Shown here one piece after another: positions 53,301 through 60,411 of a stretch of 60,411 nucleotides of DNA. Position numbers and translations under genes: made by a program. The stretch covers positions 1 through 60,411 of the forward strand of contig JAIYDN010000102.1 in the NCBI GenBank assembly GCA_027487485.1. Reading direction: 5' to 3'. This DNA comes from Planctomycetaceae bacterium (GTDB lineage: Bacteria; Planctomycetota; Planctomycetia; Pirellulales; Pirellulaceae). The notes under the pieces are model-generated. The model was not told the origin of the DNA, did not search any database, and was given only the letters and a program-made list of their open reading frames with translations. Within the stretch, counting starts at the first letter, position 1, and every line of letters begins with the position of its first letter.

Positions 53301-55979
53301 ATGTACCACTTTCAACTCAAAATCAACCGATGGCATAGCCTGTGGGCCTGCGTTTGCATTTTCTTGACGGCCGGGTGTCAGACCCTTTCTTTGCCCGCAA
53401 TCGACCCCACGGGAAACCGAATTTTTTCCAACGGTTGGACCGGAATCAATCCGATTCATGGTTCTCCTAGCGATGGATATCCTTCGCAACAACCAGCTTA
53501 TCAGACACCTCCAGAACCCCCACAGTGCGTGCAGGGTAACGACGGAACCGACAAAAAACTATGCAAAGGATGCTTGTCGGGCAAAGGTTGTTTGGCTCGT
53601 AAGAAAGAGGCCGAAGAGATCCGCGGTCGATGTGGGCAGCTGCTGCTAACCCCAACTCGAATCGTCGCACCTGTCGGTGGTGAAGTGATCTTGCTCGCAG
53701 GGGTTTGCGGCAAAGACGAGTACCTAGTTACCAACGAACCCATCGAATGGATGCTCTCCCCAAGAAGCGTAGGCGAGATCGTTGAAGTCGGCGACGACGC
53801 GAAAGGGAAACGTAAATCCGCTTGGAGTAGAGACGACAGTCCCAAAGTCGAAAAACTTGCCGTGGACTTTGCTCGTGGCAGAACCAGCAGCGAAGCCGGT
53901 CTCATCACCAAAGGGACCGCCAACAAGGCGGACGATCTACCTATCCGCAAAGGACAGACATGGATCAGCTTGACCAGCACCAGCGAAGGCATCTCCAAGG
54001 TAACCGCCTTGGCACCGGATAGCGATGTGTGGGACAAGCGACGTCAAACAGCCACCATCTATTGGGTGGATGCAAGCTGGGATTTCCCCAAGCCCAAGTT
54101 CGAGAAAAGCGGCAATCGCGTGCTCTTGAATACCAAAGTCATGCAGGCAGATGGCTATGTCCCCGCCCAGGGATGGAAAGTGCGTTACCGAACGCTCAAT
54201 CCAGAATTCGCGAAGTTCGTAGGAAGAAGTGGCGTTCCCAACGCTGACGTTGATGTGGACATTGTTGATGTCGATGGAAATGGAGACGCTGCGGTCGAGA
54301 TCGTCAACGGCGGTCCCAATGGGGTTGCCGGCCAACCTTTGCCAGGTACTGCCTGGGTTGAAATTGAGATCATGAGCCCAAGAAAAGGAGCCGAAATTCC
54401 CGAACTTCAAATCGCTCGCGGAACCACCAGCGTGACTTGGAGCGCGCCATTGCTGAATCTTGAAGCGATCGGCCCACCCGAGGCTGTTCCGGGACAGCCG
54501 ATCCCTTACTTCGTATCCCTATCCAATCTTGGAGATGAGATCGCGGAAAACGCGACGATCTCAGTGGTTGTTCCTAATGGGATGCAATTGGAATCGGCTA
54601 GCTTCGCGCCCCAACCTCAAACCATTAACAACACGCTTCAATGGATCATCGGCCCGATTGAACCACGACGCCAGTCTGATTTGAATTTCAGCTTGTTAGC
54701 CGCTGCACCCATGGACGCTCGAGTTCAAGTGACTGGAGCCGCAACTCCAAACTTGCAACTTGTTAAGACCCTAAGCACCTTGGTGCAGAACTCCGAGGTG
54801 TCACTTGCGATTGTCCCCCGACAAAATCAAACGCAGGTTGAAATCAACGCAGAGGCTGCTTTCGATGTGAAGATCACGAACACCGGAAGGCAAACCATCA
54901 ACAATATCGACATCTCCCTTACCAGCGTTCCAGGTCTGAGACACATTCGAGGCGGGAACGAATCCACGCAAAGGATTGATTTCTTGCCACCTGGGCAGAC
55001 GCGCACGTTGGGTGCGGTGTTCATCGTTCAGCAAGAAGGAGAACTTGTTGTCACTGCGGAAGCTCGAACTCTAAACCAAGTTCTCTCATCAGCGAGATCC
55101 AGTGTTCAAGGTATTCCGGCAACACCCAAGACGCCAGGAGTCGCTTTACGGCTTGGGAACGTTCCCGTCGAAAGGAACATTCCTGTAGGTTCGGAGTTCA
55201 AAATAACTTGGATCGTTTCGAACACCGGTGCGGTCCCGCTAAGCAATGTGGTTGTTTCGATCCAACACGATCCTTCGCTCGTGGCGAGAGGGCTGAGCCA
55301 AAATGGCCAATACGAGGCAGAACGCCAGCTCGGTCGGTGGACCATCGGTCAAATAGCCCCTGGCGGAAACCTAGAATTTGAAGGCATGTTTCAAGGCATG
55401 GCGGTCGCTCTGCCTGCGAACATCCGTCTTCGGGTCGAAACGAATGGACTCAGCGATAGCCAAACGTTTTCGATCGGGATCGGAAATGCGGCTCCCGGGT
55501 CGGTCGCGCCGCCCTCCAGCGGTGACGTCCTTCCTCCCAACAACAACCTTGGCAATCCTGCCGGCGGGGTAAGCGCAGGAAGACCAAGTATTTCGAATCC
55601 CGATGGTCAAGAAAAGCAACTCAAGATCAGCGTGGTCCCGGTGAGCAACGCCGTCAAACTGGGTGAAGTTGCAACCTACGAGATTCGCGTCGAGAGTCTT
55701 CGCAATCAACCACATCAACAAGTTGCCATCGAAGTTCAAATCCCTAAAAACCTAGGGGTGGAATCGATTCGGACAAAGGACCTTCGTCATAAAATAGCGA
55801 ATGAAGACAAAACTATTGTCTTTGAACCGATTCAGTACTTTCGCGGAAGTGACGTATTCTCCGCCGTGGTTCAGCTGAAGGTCGAACAATCTAGCTCAGG
55901 CGAAATTGTCGCACTTGTTTCGAGCAAAGGCCAGCCTGCTCCAGCGATTGCCCGTCTCCAGGTGCAACCGGTGAACTAA
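53301..55979 (+). CDS. Large lipoprotein with DUF11-type repeats
   Basis: The 892-residue protein has a lipoprotein signal with lipobox LTAGC (hydrophobic HSLWACVCIFLTAGC). A Cys-rich segment follows near residues 70-110 (CVQGNDGTDKKLCKGCLSGK). An Ig-like region comes next (RIVAPVGGEVILLAGVCG). At least four DUF11/CARDB-like beta-sandwich repeats complete it, around residues 390, 510, 630 and 780 (YFVSLSNLGDEIAENATISV, AFDVKITNTGRQTINNIDIS, FKITWIVSNTGAVPLSNVVV, TYEIRVESLRNQPHQQVAIE). Such proteins are envelope-associated and abundant in planctomycetes. The ATG at 53301 is chosen at the signal peptide; ATG at 53271 is an alternative. Confidence 0.83.
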   Translation: MYHFQLKINRWHSLWACVCIFLTAGCQTLSLPAIDPTGNRIFSNGWTGINPIHGSPSDGYPSQQPAYQTPPEPPQCVQGNDGTDKKLCKGCLSGKGCLARKKEAEEIRGRCGQLLLTPTRIVAPVGGEVILLAGVCGKDEYLVTNEPIEWMLSPRSVGEIVEVGDDAKGKRKSAWSRDDSPKVEKLAVDFARGRTSSEAGLITKGTANKADDLPIRKGQTWISLTSTSEGISKVTALAPDSDVWDKRRQTATIYWVDASWDFPKPKFEKSGNRVLLNTKVMQADGYVPAQGWKVRYRTLNPEFAKFVGRSGVPNADVDVDIVDVDGNGDAAVEIVNGGPNGVAGQPLPGTAWVEIEIMSPRKGAEIPELQIARGTTSVTWSAPLLNLEAIGPPEAVPGQPIPYFVSLSNLGDEIAENATISVVVPNGMQLESASFAPQPQTINNTLQWIIGPIEPRRQSDLNFSLLAAAPMDARVQVTGAATPNLQLVKTLSTLVQNSEVSLAIVPRQNQTQVEINAEAAFDVKITNTGRQTINNIDISLTSVPGLRHIRGGNESTQRIDFLPPGQTRTLGAVFIVQQEGELVVTAEARTLNQVLSSARSSVQGIPATPKTPGVALRLGNVPVERNIPVGSEFKITWIVSNTGAVPLSNVVVSIQHDPSLVARGLSQNGQYEAERQLGRWTIGQIAPGGNLEFEGMFQGMAVALPANIRLRVETNGLSDSQTFSIGIGNAAPGSVAPPSSGDVLPPNNNLGNPAGGVSAGRPSISNPDGQEKQLKISVVPVSNAVKLGEVATYEIRVESLRNQPHQQVAIEVQIPKNLGVESIRTKDLRHKIANEDKTIVFEPIQYFRGSDVFSAVVQLKVEQSSSGEIVALVSSKGQPAPAIARLQVQPVN

Positions 55980-56075
55980 ATTCGCAATCGGCTCGCTATC
56001 CAGGCTTGCCGCTTCGGTAATAATGTCCCCGAATCCTATTTCTTGAACTGTTCTTTCTACGTTGATGAGGTCGCG

Positions 56076-57176
56076 ATGATTGTTGGTGTTCCCAAGGAAG
56101 TCAAAGAAGATGAATATCGCGTTGCGATGCTTCCCGTTGGCGTAGAGGAATTGGTTTCTCGAGGCCATCAAGTTGTGGTGCAAGCTGGTGCAGGCATGGG
56201 GTCCGGGCTTGCGGATCATGACTACCTTCAAGCGGGTGCCGAACTTGTTGCGTCGGGCGAAGAAGTTTTTGCAAAGGCCGATCTGATCGTGAAGGTCAAG
56301 GAGCCGATGCGTTCCGAATTCGCATTGATTCGAAAGGGACAAACCCTATTCACCTATTTTCACTTCGCTGCAGATCGCGAATTAACGGAAGCTATGGTCG
56401 TATCCGGGGCTAGCTGCCTCGCCTACGAAACTCTTCGCGATGCCCAAGGAAGATTGCCGCTGCTGACTCCTATGAGCGAAGTGGCCGGACGCATGAGCAT
56501 TCAAGAGGGGGCGAAGTATCTCGAGCGACCTCAAATGGGTCGAGGTATTCTTTTAGGTGGAGTGCCTGGTGTGGCACCCGCGCATATCACCATCTTGGGT
56601 GGTGGTGTCGTGGGAACCAATGCGGCCAGAATCGCGGCAGGATTTCGCGCGGACGTGGCCATCTTGGATGTCAACTTGGATCGACTTCGCTATTTGGATG
56701 ATGTGATGCCGCCTAATGTGAATGCGCTGTTCAGCGATCGGCATACGATTCGCGAGCAACTGCGACGGGCCGACTTGGTGATTGGATCGGTTTTGATCCC
56801 TGGCGCCCGAGCTCCTTACTTGGTTAAGAAAGACGATCTCAAGCTGATGAAGCCAGGCAGCGTGATCATCGACGTTGCCATCGATCAAGGTGGGTGTATT
56901 GAAACCAGTCGCCCAACGACACACCGTCAGCCAACCTATGTTGTGGATGATGTTGTGCACTACTGCGTCACGAACATGCCAGGTGCCGTAGGACGTACCA
57001 GCACGTTCGCGTTGTGCAATGTGACTCTACCGTGGGTCGTTCACCTTGCCGAGAAGGGGATCGATTCGAGTATTTCCGAATCGAAGCCGCTGCGAGAATC
57101 GCTGAACATTCACCGAGGGAAGGTAACCAATCAAGCCGTAGCTCAAACCTTCGACATGCAGTTCGAGCCCGTCTGA
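56076..57176 (+). CDS. ald: Alanine dehydrogenase
   Basis: The 366-residue enzyme reversibly deaminates L-alanine to pyruvate and ammonia with NAD. It begins IVGVPKEVKEDEYRVAMLPV, has VKVKEPMRSEF, ILGGGVVGTNAARIAAGF (Rossmann) and VIDVAIDQGGCIETSRPTTH. TSTFALCNVTLPWV closes the family-specific region. The ATG at 56076 gives the family start; an upstream TTG frame is rejected. It follows the DUF11 lipoprotein on the same strand with a gap of 96 bp but is probably independent. Length is normal. Confidence 0.95.
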   Translation: MIVGVPKEVKEDEYRVAMLPVGVEELVSRGHQVVVQAGAGMGSGLADHDYLQAGAELVASGEEVFAKADLIVKVKEPMRSEFALIRKGQTLFTYFHFAADRELTEAMVVSGASCLAYETLRDAQGRLPLLTPMSEVAGRMSIQEGAKYLERPQMGRGILLGGVPGVAPAHITILGGGVVGTNAARIAAGFRADVAILDVNLDRLRYLDDVMPPNVNALFSDRHTIREQLRRADLVIGSVLIPGARAPYLVKKDDLKLMKPGSVIIDVAIDQGGCIETSRPTTHRQPTYVVDDVVHYCVTNMPGAVGRTSTFALCNVTLPWVVHLAEKGIDSSISESKPLRESLNIHRGKVTNQAVAQTFDMQFEPV

Positions 57177-57214
57177 AACGCATGCGTCAATCGCGATGTT
57201 CCCACTGAACCCCA

Positions 57215-57374
57215 GACACTAGGCCGCAGACATTAGTGTCAAAGTTGCATTTCCAATCTCATTCACAACCCGAAGCGTGAGCGAGGGAACGGCTTCACAA
57301 TCCTAAGCGTGAGCGAGGGAAAGACTTCCACATGCATTTCGTTTAACAGTCAGACGGCATTTCGTATAACAGTC
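57215..57374. repeat. Cluster of short repeats between ald and accD
   Basis: Three structures lie in the 269-bp gap. GACACTA at 57215-57221 pairs with TAGTGTC at 57234-57240 around a GGCCGCAGACA core that resembles the 26-bp repeat. A 32-bp tandem duplication at 57264-57295 and 57296-57327 contains AAGCGTGAGCGAGGGAA. Two 18-bp copies reading GCATTTCGTWTAACAGTC start at 57334 and 57357. No gene is seen here. Confidence 0.7.
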
Positions 57375-57445
57375 TCCGTAGACGTACTATCAAAACCGAA
57401 AAGTACGCTTGAGGAGCCTGTTACACGTCTAAATCAGCATGCCCC

Positions 57446-58291
57446 TTAGCGTTTGCCGCAATAGTCAATCACGGCGGCAATCTCTGTCTTCAAGCGCCAT
57501 CGATCTACGATGCGATCAATGTAGCCATGTTCCAGCAGGAACTCACTGGTTTGGAAACCAACTGGCAATTCAATCTTCAAAGTGGCTTTGATGGTTCTGG
57601 GACCAGCGAATCCAATCAACGCCTTGGGTTCCGCAAAAACCATATCGCCAAGGCTTGCAAAACTCGCCGCTACCCCACCCATGGTTGGGTTGGTGAGCAC
57701 GCTAATGTAAAGTCCACCGTTGGCGTGGTAACGAGCAAGGGCCGCAGAGACCTTCGCCATCTGCATCAGCGATAGAATCCCTTCGTGCATTCGGGCGCCC
57801 CCGCCGGATCCGCTCACAATGATCAACGGCAGCGAATGCTTGGTAGCTCGTTCGATAAGCCGCGTCAGACGCTCGCCAACGACCGAGCCCATGCTGCCCA
57901 TGATGAAGGCGGAATCGGTGACCGCGATCGCAACACGTCTTGCCCGTATCATTCCCGTGCCGCACAATGCAGCGTCGCTCAGACCTGTCCGAGCTTGCTC
58001 AGCAACAAGCCTCTCCGAGTATTTTTTCTTGTCTGAAAAGGAAAGAGGATCGGTCGGCATGACGTCTTCGTCGCAAATGTCGAACGTCCCTTCATCCAAC
58101 AATTGGACCATTCGATCGCGTGCCGAGACATACATGTGATACTTGCACTTCGGGCAGACGTTCAAATTGCGTTCGATCTCTTTGCGGTAGATCGAATCGC
58201 CGCAACCCGGGCACTTGATCCATAGCCCCTCAGGAATTCCACGTTTCGTGGCTGGGCTAGATTCAGTTGAAATTTCTTGTGTACCTGTCAT
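57446..58291 (-). CDS. accD: Acetyl-CoA carboxylase carboxyltransferase subunit beta
   Basis: The 281-residue protein has the N-terminal zinc ribbon (CPGCGDSIY and VCPKCKYHM) and the carboxyltransferase fold. This carries [78 protein letters not shown], and [11 protein letters not shown]. With AccA it transfers carboxyl from biotin to acetyl-CoA in fatty acid synthesis; accA is not in the window. It is the third gene of the minus-strand run rpe / pseudo-phosphatase / accD, 16 bp after the preceding gene. Confidence 0.96.
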   Translation of the reverse strand: MTGTQEISTESSPATKRGIPEGLWIKCPGCGDSIYRKEIERNLNVCPKCKYHMYVSARDRMVQLLDEGTFDICDEDVMPTDPLSFSDKKKYSERLVAEQARTGLSDAALCGTGMIRARRVAIAVTDSAFIMGSMGSVVGERLTRLIERATKHSLPLIIVSGSGGGARMHEGILSLMQMAKVSAALARYHANGGLYISVLTNPTMGGVAASFASLGDMVFAEPKALIGFAGPRTIKATLKIELPVGFQTSEFLLEHGYIDRIVDRWRLKTEIAAVIDYCGKR

Positions 58292-58307
58292 GTCAATCTA
58301 AGTCTAT

Positions 58308-59060
58308 CTAAAGTCCAAAATAAGGAATGGCAACTGCAGCTGTCTGCGCATCACGAGAATTCGCTCGTAAGGCATTCTTGGCCCCATCATAGCTGCCTTC
58401 GGTCGAGCTTGCCTGCTGCGATGCCAGTGATTGGGCAGATGTTGCTGAAGAAAGGTCGGTGTTCAGTTCCTGGTTTGGCTGAGTCGACAATAGGGTATCG
58501 TGGGATTCCGAATCAATCATTTCCCAGACACCCTTGTCTTGCTCCGACTTCCAAACGTCTTTCAAGTCAGTGGCTTTCAATTTACTTGCAACCAGGGAGG
58601 CCATTGGTTCCGGAATCACGATCGCAATGGTTTCGTTTGCATGCTTCTTACAGAGTTTGGCCAACATCTTTTCAACGCGAGCCTCCGCTTCCGCGACCGT
58701 TTCGCCACCCGGTGGGCAAAAAGCTCGCGGGTTGTCTTGAAGTTGCTTGAAAAGGCGAGGTTGCTGACGCTTCACTTCGTCGATGAGCTTGCCTTGCCAT
58801 AAACCGTGGTCCAGGTTGCGGAAGCAATCGCACACTTTCCACTTCGTCTTGGTTTGATCTGAGATGCTCTTGGCTGTACTTTGAGCTGATTCGCAGGGGG
58901 CGGCATAAATCATCGACAATGACAACTTCGCCATATCGTCCGCGACCTTGTGCACTTGCTCGATGCCCGCTTCCGAGAGAGGCATGTCTAAACAGCCTTT
59001 GATACGCTCTTGGTCATCAAAAAGGGTGGAACCCGGCCGCACGACAACAATCTGACACAT
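58308..59060 (-). CDS. Histidine-phosphatase-fold pseudoenzyme (phosphoglycerate mutase-like)
   Basis: The 250-residue protein follows the histidine phosphatase layout: IVVVRPGSTLFDDQERIKGC, LDMPLSEAGIEQVHKVADDM, APCESAQSTAKSI, LDHGLWQGKLIDEVK, FCPPGGETVAEAEARVEKML and ETIAIVIPEPMASLVAS. The catalytic RHG motif is RPG (Pro9). The second catalytic His (normally in sHGG) is Pro150, and the Arg of the SPLxRAxxTA motif is Ser58. It therefore cannot use the family mechanism. The C-terminal 60 residues are Ser/Ala/Gln-rich and probably disordered. It lies between rpe and accD in one transcript. A regulatory or binding role is inference. Confidence 0.8.
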   Translation of the reverse strand: MCQIVVVRPGSTLFDDQERIKGCLDMPLSEAGIEQVHKVADDMAKLSLSMIYAAPCESAQSTAKSISDQTKTKWKVCDCFRNLDHGLWQGKLIDEVKRQQPRLFKQLQDNPRAFCPPGGETVAEAEARVEKMLAKLCKKHANETIAIVIPEPMASLVASKLKATDLKDVWKSEQDKGVWEMIDSESHDTLLSTQPNQELNTDLSSATSAQSLASQQASSTEGSYDGAKNALRANSRDAQTAAVAIPYFGL

Positions 59061-59096
59061 ATAAAATTATCCAAGGAGTAACAGCGAACGACCGAA

Positions 59097-59807
59097 TCAA
59101 CAATTCGTCGGGACGATCGCAGCATTCAAACGCGCCATGGCATCCACGTAGTTTGCCTGGCGAAAAAGAGCGGAACCTACCACGAGCAGGTCTGCTCCCT
59201 GAGCGGTACACTGACCAATCGTCGACTCGTTCACGCCACCATCCACCTCCAAAAGCAGATCGGGGCCAAACTGAGTTCGCAACTGCCGAAGCCTATCAAC
59301 CGCAACCGAGTTGAAAGATTGGCCACCAAACCCTGCCTGCACGCTCATGACCAAAACCAAATCGCAAAACGGCACATGAGGCAACAACGCGGCAAAATCG
59401 CTGCTCGGATTGATCGCGACCCCAGCGGCAACGTCCATTCCCCTCAATTTGGCAAGAAGTGCCTGCGGTTCAGGCAAAGCTTCCAAATGGAAGGTGATGC
59501 AGTCTGCACCCACGTTGGCGAACTGAGGTGCATACTGAACCGGATCGCTGATCATTAAATGAACGTCCAGGACAAGCTTCGTGATTTTCCTGAGCGATTC
59601 GACGATCGGCATGCCGTACGACATGTTCGGGACGAAATGACCGTCCATCACGTCGAGATGCAAACATTCGACTCCCGCGTCCTCAAGTAGACGCACTTCT
59701 CGCTCCAAATTGGCAAAATCGCACAAAAGGAGTGAAGGGAGAATCGTTGGGCGGGCACTTTTTAGTGTTGCTATCGCCTTGGAAGCACGAGGCCGAGGCT
59801 CGGTCAT
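59097..59807 (-). CDS. rpe: Ribulose-phosphate 3-epimerase
   Basis: The 236-residue TIM-barrel enzyme interconverts ribulose-5-phosphate and xylulose-5-phosphate. Motifs are ILPSLLLCDFANLEREV, CLHLDVMDGHFVPNMSYG, LVLDVHLMISDPVQYAPQF, GADCITFHLEA, VLVMSVQAGFGGQSF and EVDGGVNESTIGQCTAQGAD. Catalytic Asp and metal-binding His/Asp residues are in place. The ATG at 59805-59807 gives a normal length with a short basic extension; an upstream frame would add 37 residues. It is 36 bp upstream of the histidine-phosphatase-like gene. Confidence 0.94.
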   Translation of the reverse strand: MTEPRPRASKAIATLKSARPTILPSLLLCDFANLEREVRLLEDAGVECLHLDVMDGHFVPNMSYGMPIVESLRKITKLVLDVHLMISDPVQYAPQFANVGADCITFHLEALPEPQALLAKLRGMDVAAGVAINPSSDFAALLPHVPFCDLVLVMSVQAGFGGQSFNSVAVDRLRQLRTQFGPDLLLEVDGGVNESTIGQCTAQGADLLVVGSALFRQANYVDAMARLNAAIVPTNC

Positions 59808-60134
59808 ATAGGATTCGCTGAAGGATTCAGGAGCAATGCCTAATACAAGCATTCGCTCAATAACGACGTCACTAGGATAGATAACCTCGGGTGGTTTCGG
59901 CAAGGGGCAAATCCGCAAGGTCGACGCAAAACCATGCCGGTAACGTGAACCAAGGAATGCCTTAGGGGTATCCTTGAATGTTGATTAAATCAACATTTGG
60001 GGCAGTCCGTTTTCTACAGACATCTGCGGTTGTGGATTAACCAAAGCGTTGCATGCGGGCGATATCCCTGTGTTGCTGTTTTTGTTGAGGCGGTGTCCCA
60101 GTGACGGGTGCAGGGTATTCGACAAGTTGGTGAT

Positions 60135-60224
60135 AACCACGGAATACACGGAACACACGGAAAAACAGCCTAGCTCCTTGATCCTCATGTTCTCAGTTCC
60201 GTGTGTTCAGAGTGTTCCGTGGTT
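60135..60224. repeat. Long inverted repeat (CACGGAA-type)
   Basis: Arms 60135-60162 and 60197-60224 are 28 bases each. The first 10 and last 12 bases of each arm pair perfectly (AACCACGGAA and GAACACACGGAA) and the middle six do not. The loop is 34 bases. It sits in a 604-bp gene-free end region (59808-60411). Repeats of this CCACGGAA type are widespread in planctomycete and related genomes. Confidence 0.7.
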
Positions 60225-60270
60225 CCAAGGGGCTGCTCACCTTCTCTAACGAGAGTGAGTTCAAACAGTG

Positions 60271-60395
60271 GGTGGCACCGCTTGCTCGGGTGGCACCGAT
60301 CGCTCGTAGCCGGAGTCGCCAGACTTCGGTCAACATTCCAGACACGGCTGGTTCAAGCTGTGGTGGTTCAAGCTGTGGGTGGCACCGATCGCTCG
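60271..60395. repeat. 18-bp GGTGGCACCG direct repeats
   Basis: Two adjacent 18-bp units, 60271-60288 (GGTGGCACCGCTTGCTCG) and 60289-60306 (GGTGGCACCGATCGCTCG), are followed by a third unit, 60378-60395, identical to the second. GGTTCAAGCTGTGG also occurs twice between them (60350 and 60365). Nothing coding is seen in this terminal region. Confidence 0.7.
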
Positions 60396-60411
60396 GTGTG
60401 CTACCCCCCGA

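Noticed and set aside
57264-57374. Possible CRISPR array
   Set aside because: Only two copies of each unit, adjacent or with a 5-base gap, and no spacers or cas genes.

Overview
The window looks like chromosomal DNA of a planctomycete, most likely in or near the Pirellulaceae. This rests on gene content, not on a marker gene. It carries a giant secreted ThuA / carbohydrate-binding / PVC-type propeller / HEAT / cytochrome c protein, a formylglycine-type sulfatase, two secreted PQQ-type beta-propellers, a YCF48-type repeat protein with a CBM9-like tail, a pectate-lyase-fold protein, many secreted or lipid-anchored proteins, and dense families of short intergenic palindromes. No rRNA, tRNA, CRISPR array, transposase or prophage gene was recognised. 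Housekeeping genes are scattered among accessory genes in short operons on both strands.

Layout. 1-331 is repeat-rich and non-coding. 332-8461 holds a small membrane protein, dinB divergent from an EVE-domain gene, a three-gene ABC exporter operon, a PQQ-propeller protein, a small conserved protein and a polytopic membrane protein. 8812-19044 holds a Tat-exported PhoD-type phosphatase, the minus-strand set HtrA protease / HtrA-like pseudoprotease / scpB, a nucleotide-sugar-epimerase-like SDR, transaldolase, threonine aldolase and branched-chain aminotransferase. 19045-24093 is the 1463-residue PVC cytochrome protein plus an FKBP isomerase. 24289-28322 is the plus-strand run ROK kinase-lepA-ruvB. 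28375-32097 is the minus-strand operon 380-residue secreted protein / PQQ propeller / aroA, divergent from a vWA membrane protein. 34501-43577 holds a RIO kinase, a large YCF48/CBM9 protein, a parvulin isomerase, a methyltransferase, a lipoprotein and a sulfatase. 43893-50464 is a plus-strand operon: small protein, TgpA-like membrane transglutaminase, divergent exosortase-like protein with an EpsI-like tail, and a TPR protein. 50737-57176 holds a pectate-lyase-fold protein, a small and a large (DUF11-type) lipoprotein, and alanine dehydrogenase. 57446-59807 is the minus-strand run rpe / histidine-phosphatase-like pseudoenzyme / accD. The right end is repeats.

How genes work together. The strongest candidate for an undescribed system is the transglutaminase-exosortase-like-TPR operon at 44-50.5 kb. 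All three proteins are membrane-anchored and tightly spaced, and the exosortase-like member has lost or moved the family's catalytic Cys and Arg. A second theme is pseudoenzymes beside normal genes: an HtrA-like protein with a PDZ domain nested inside its protease fold and with His and Ser replaced, next to an intact HtrA; and a histidine-phosphatase-fold protein in which both catalytic histidines are proline. A third theme is a dispersed GTACTCGTACTC hairpin element, seen three times with co-varying flanks and possibly a fourth time in degenerate form.
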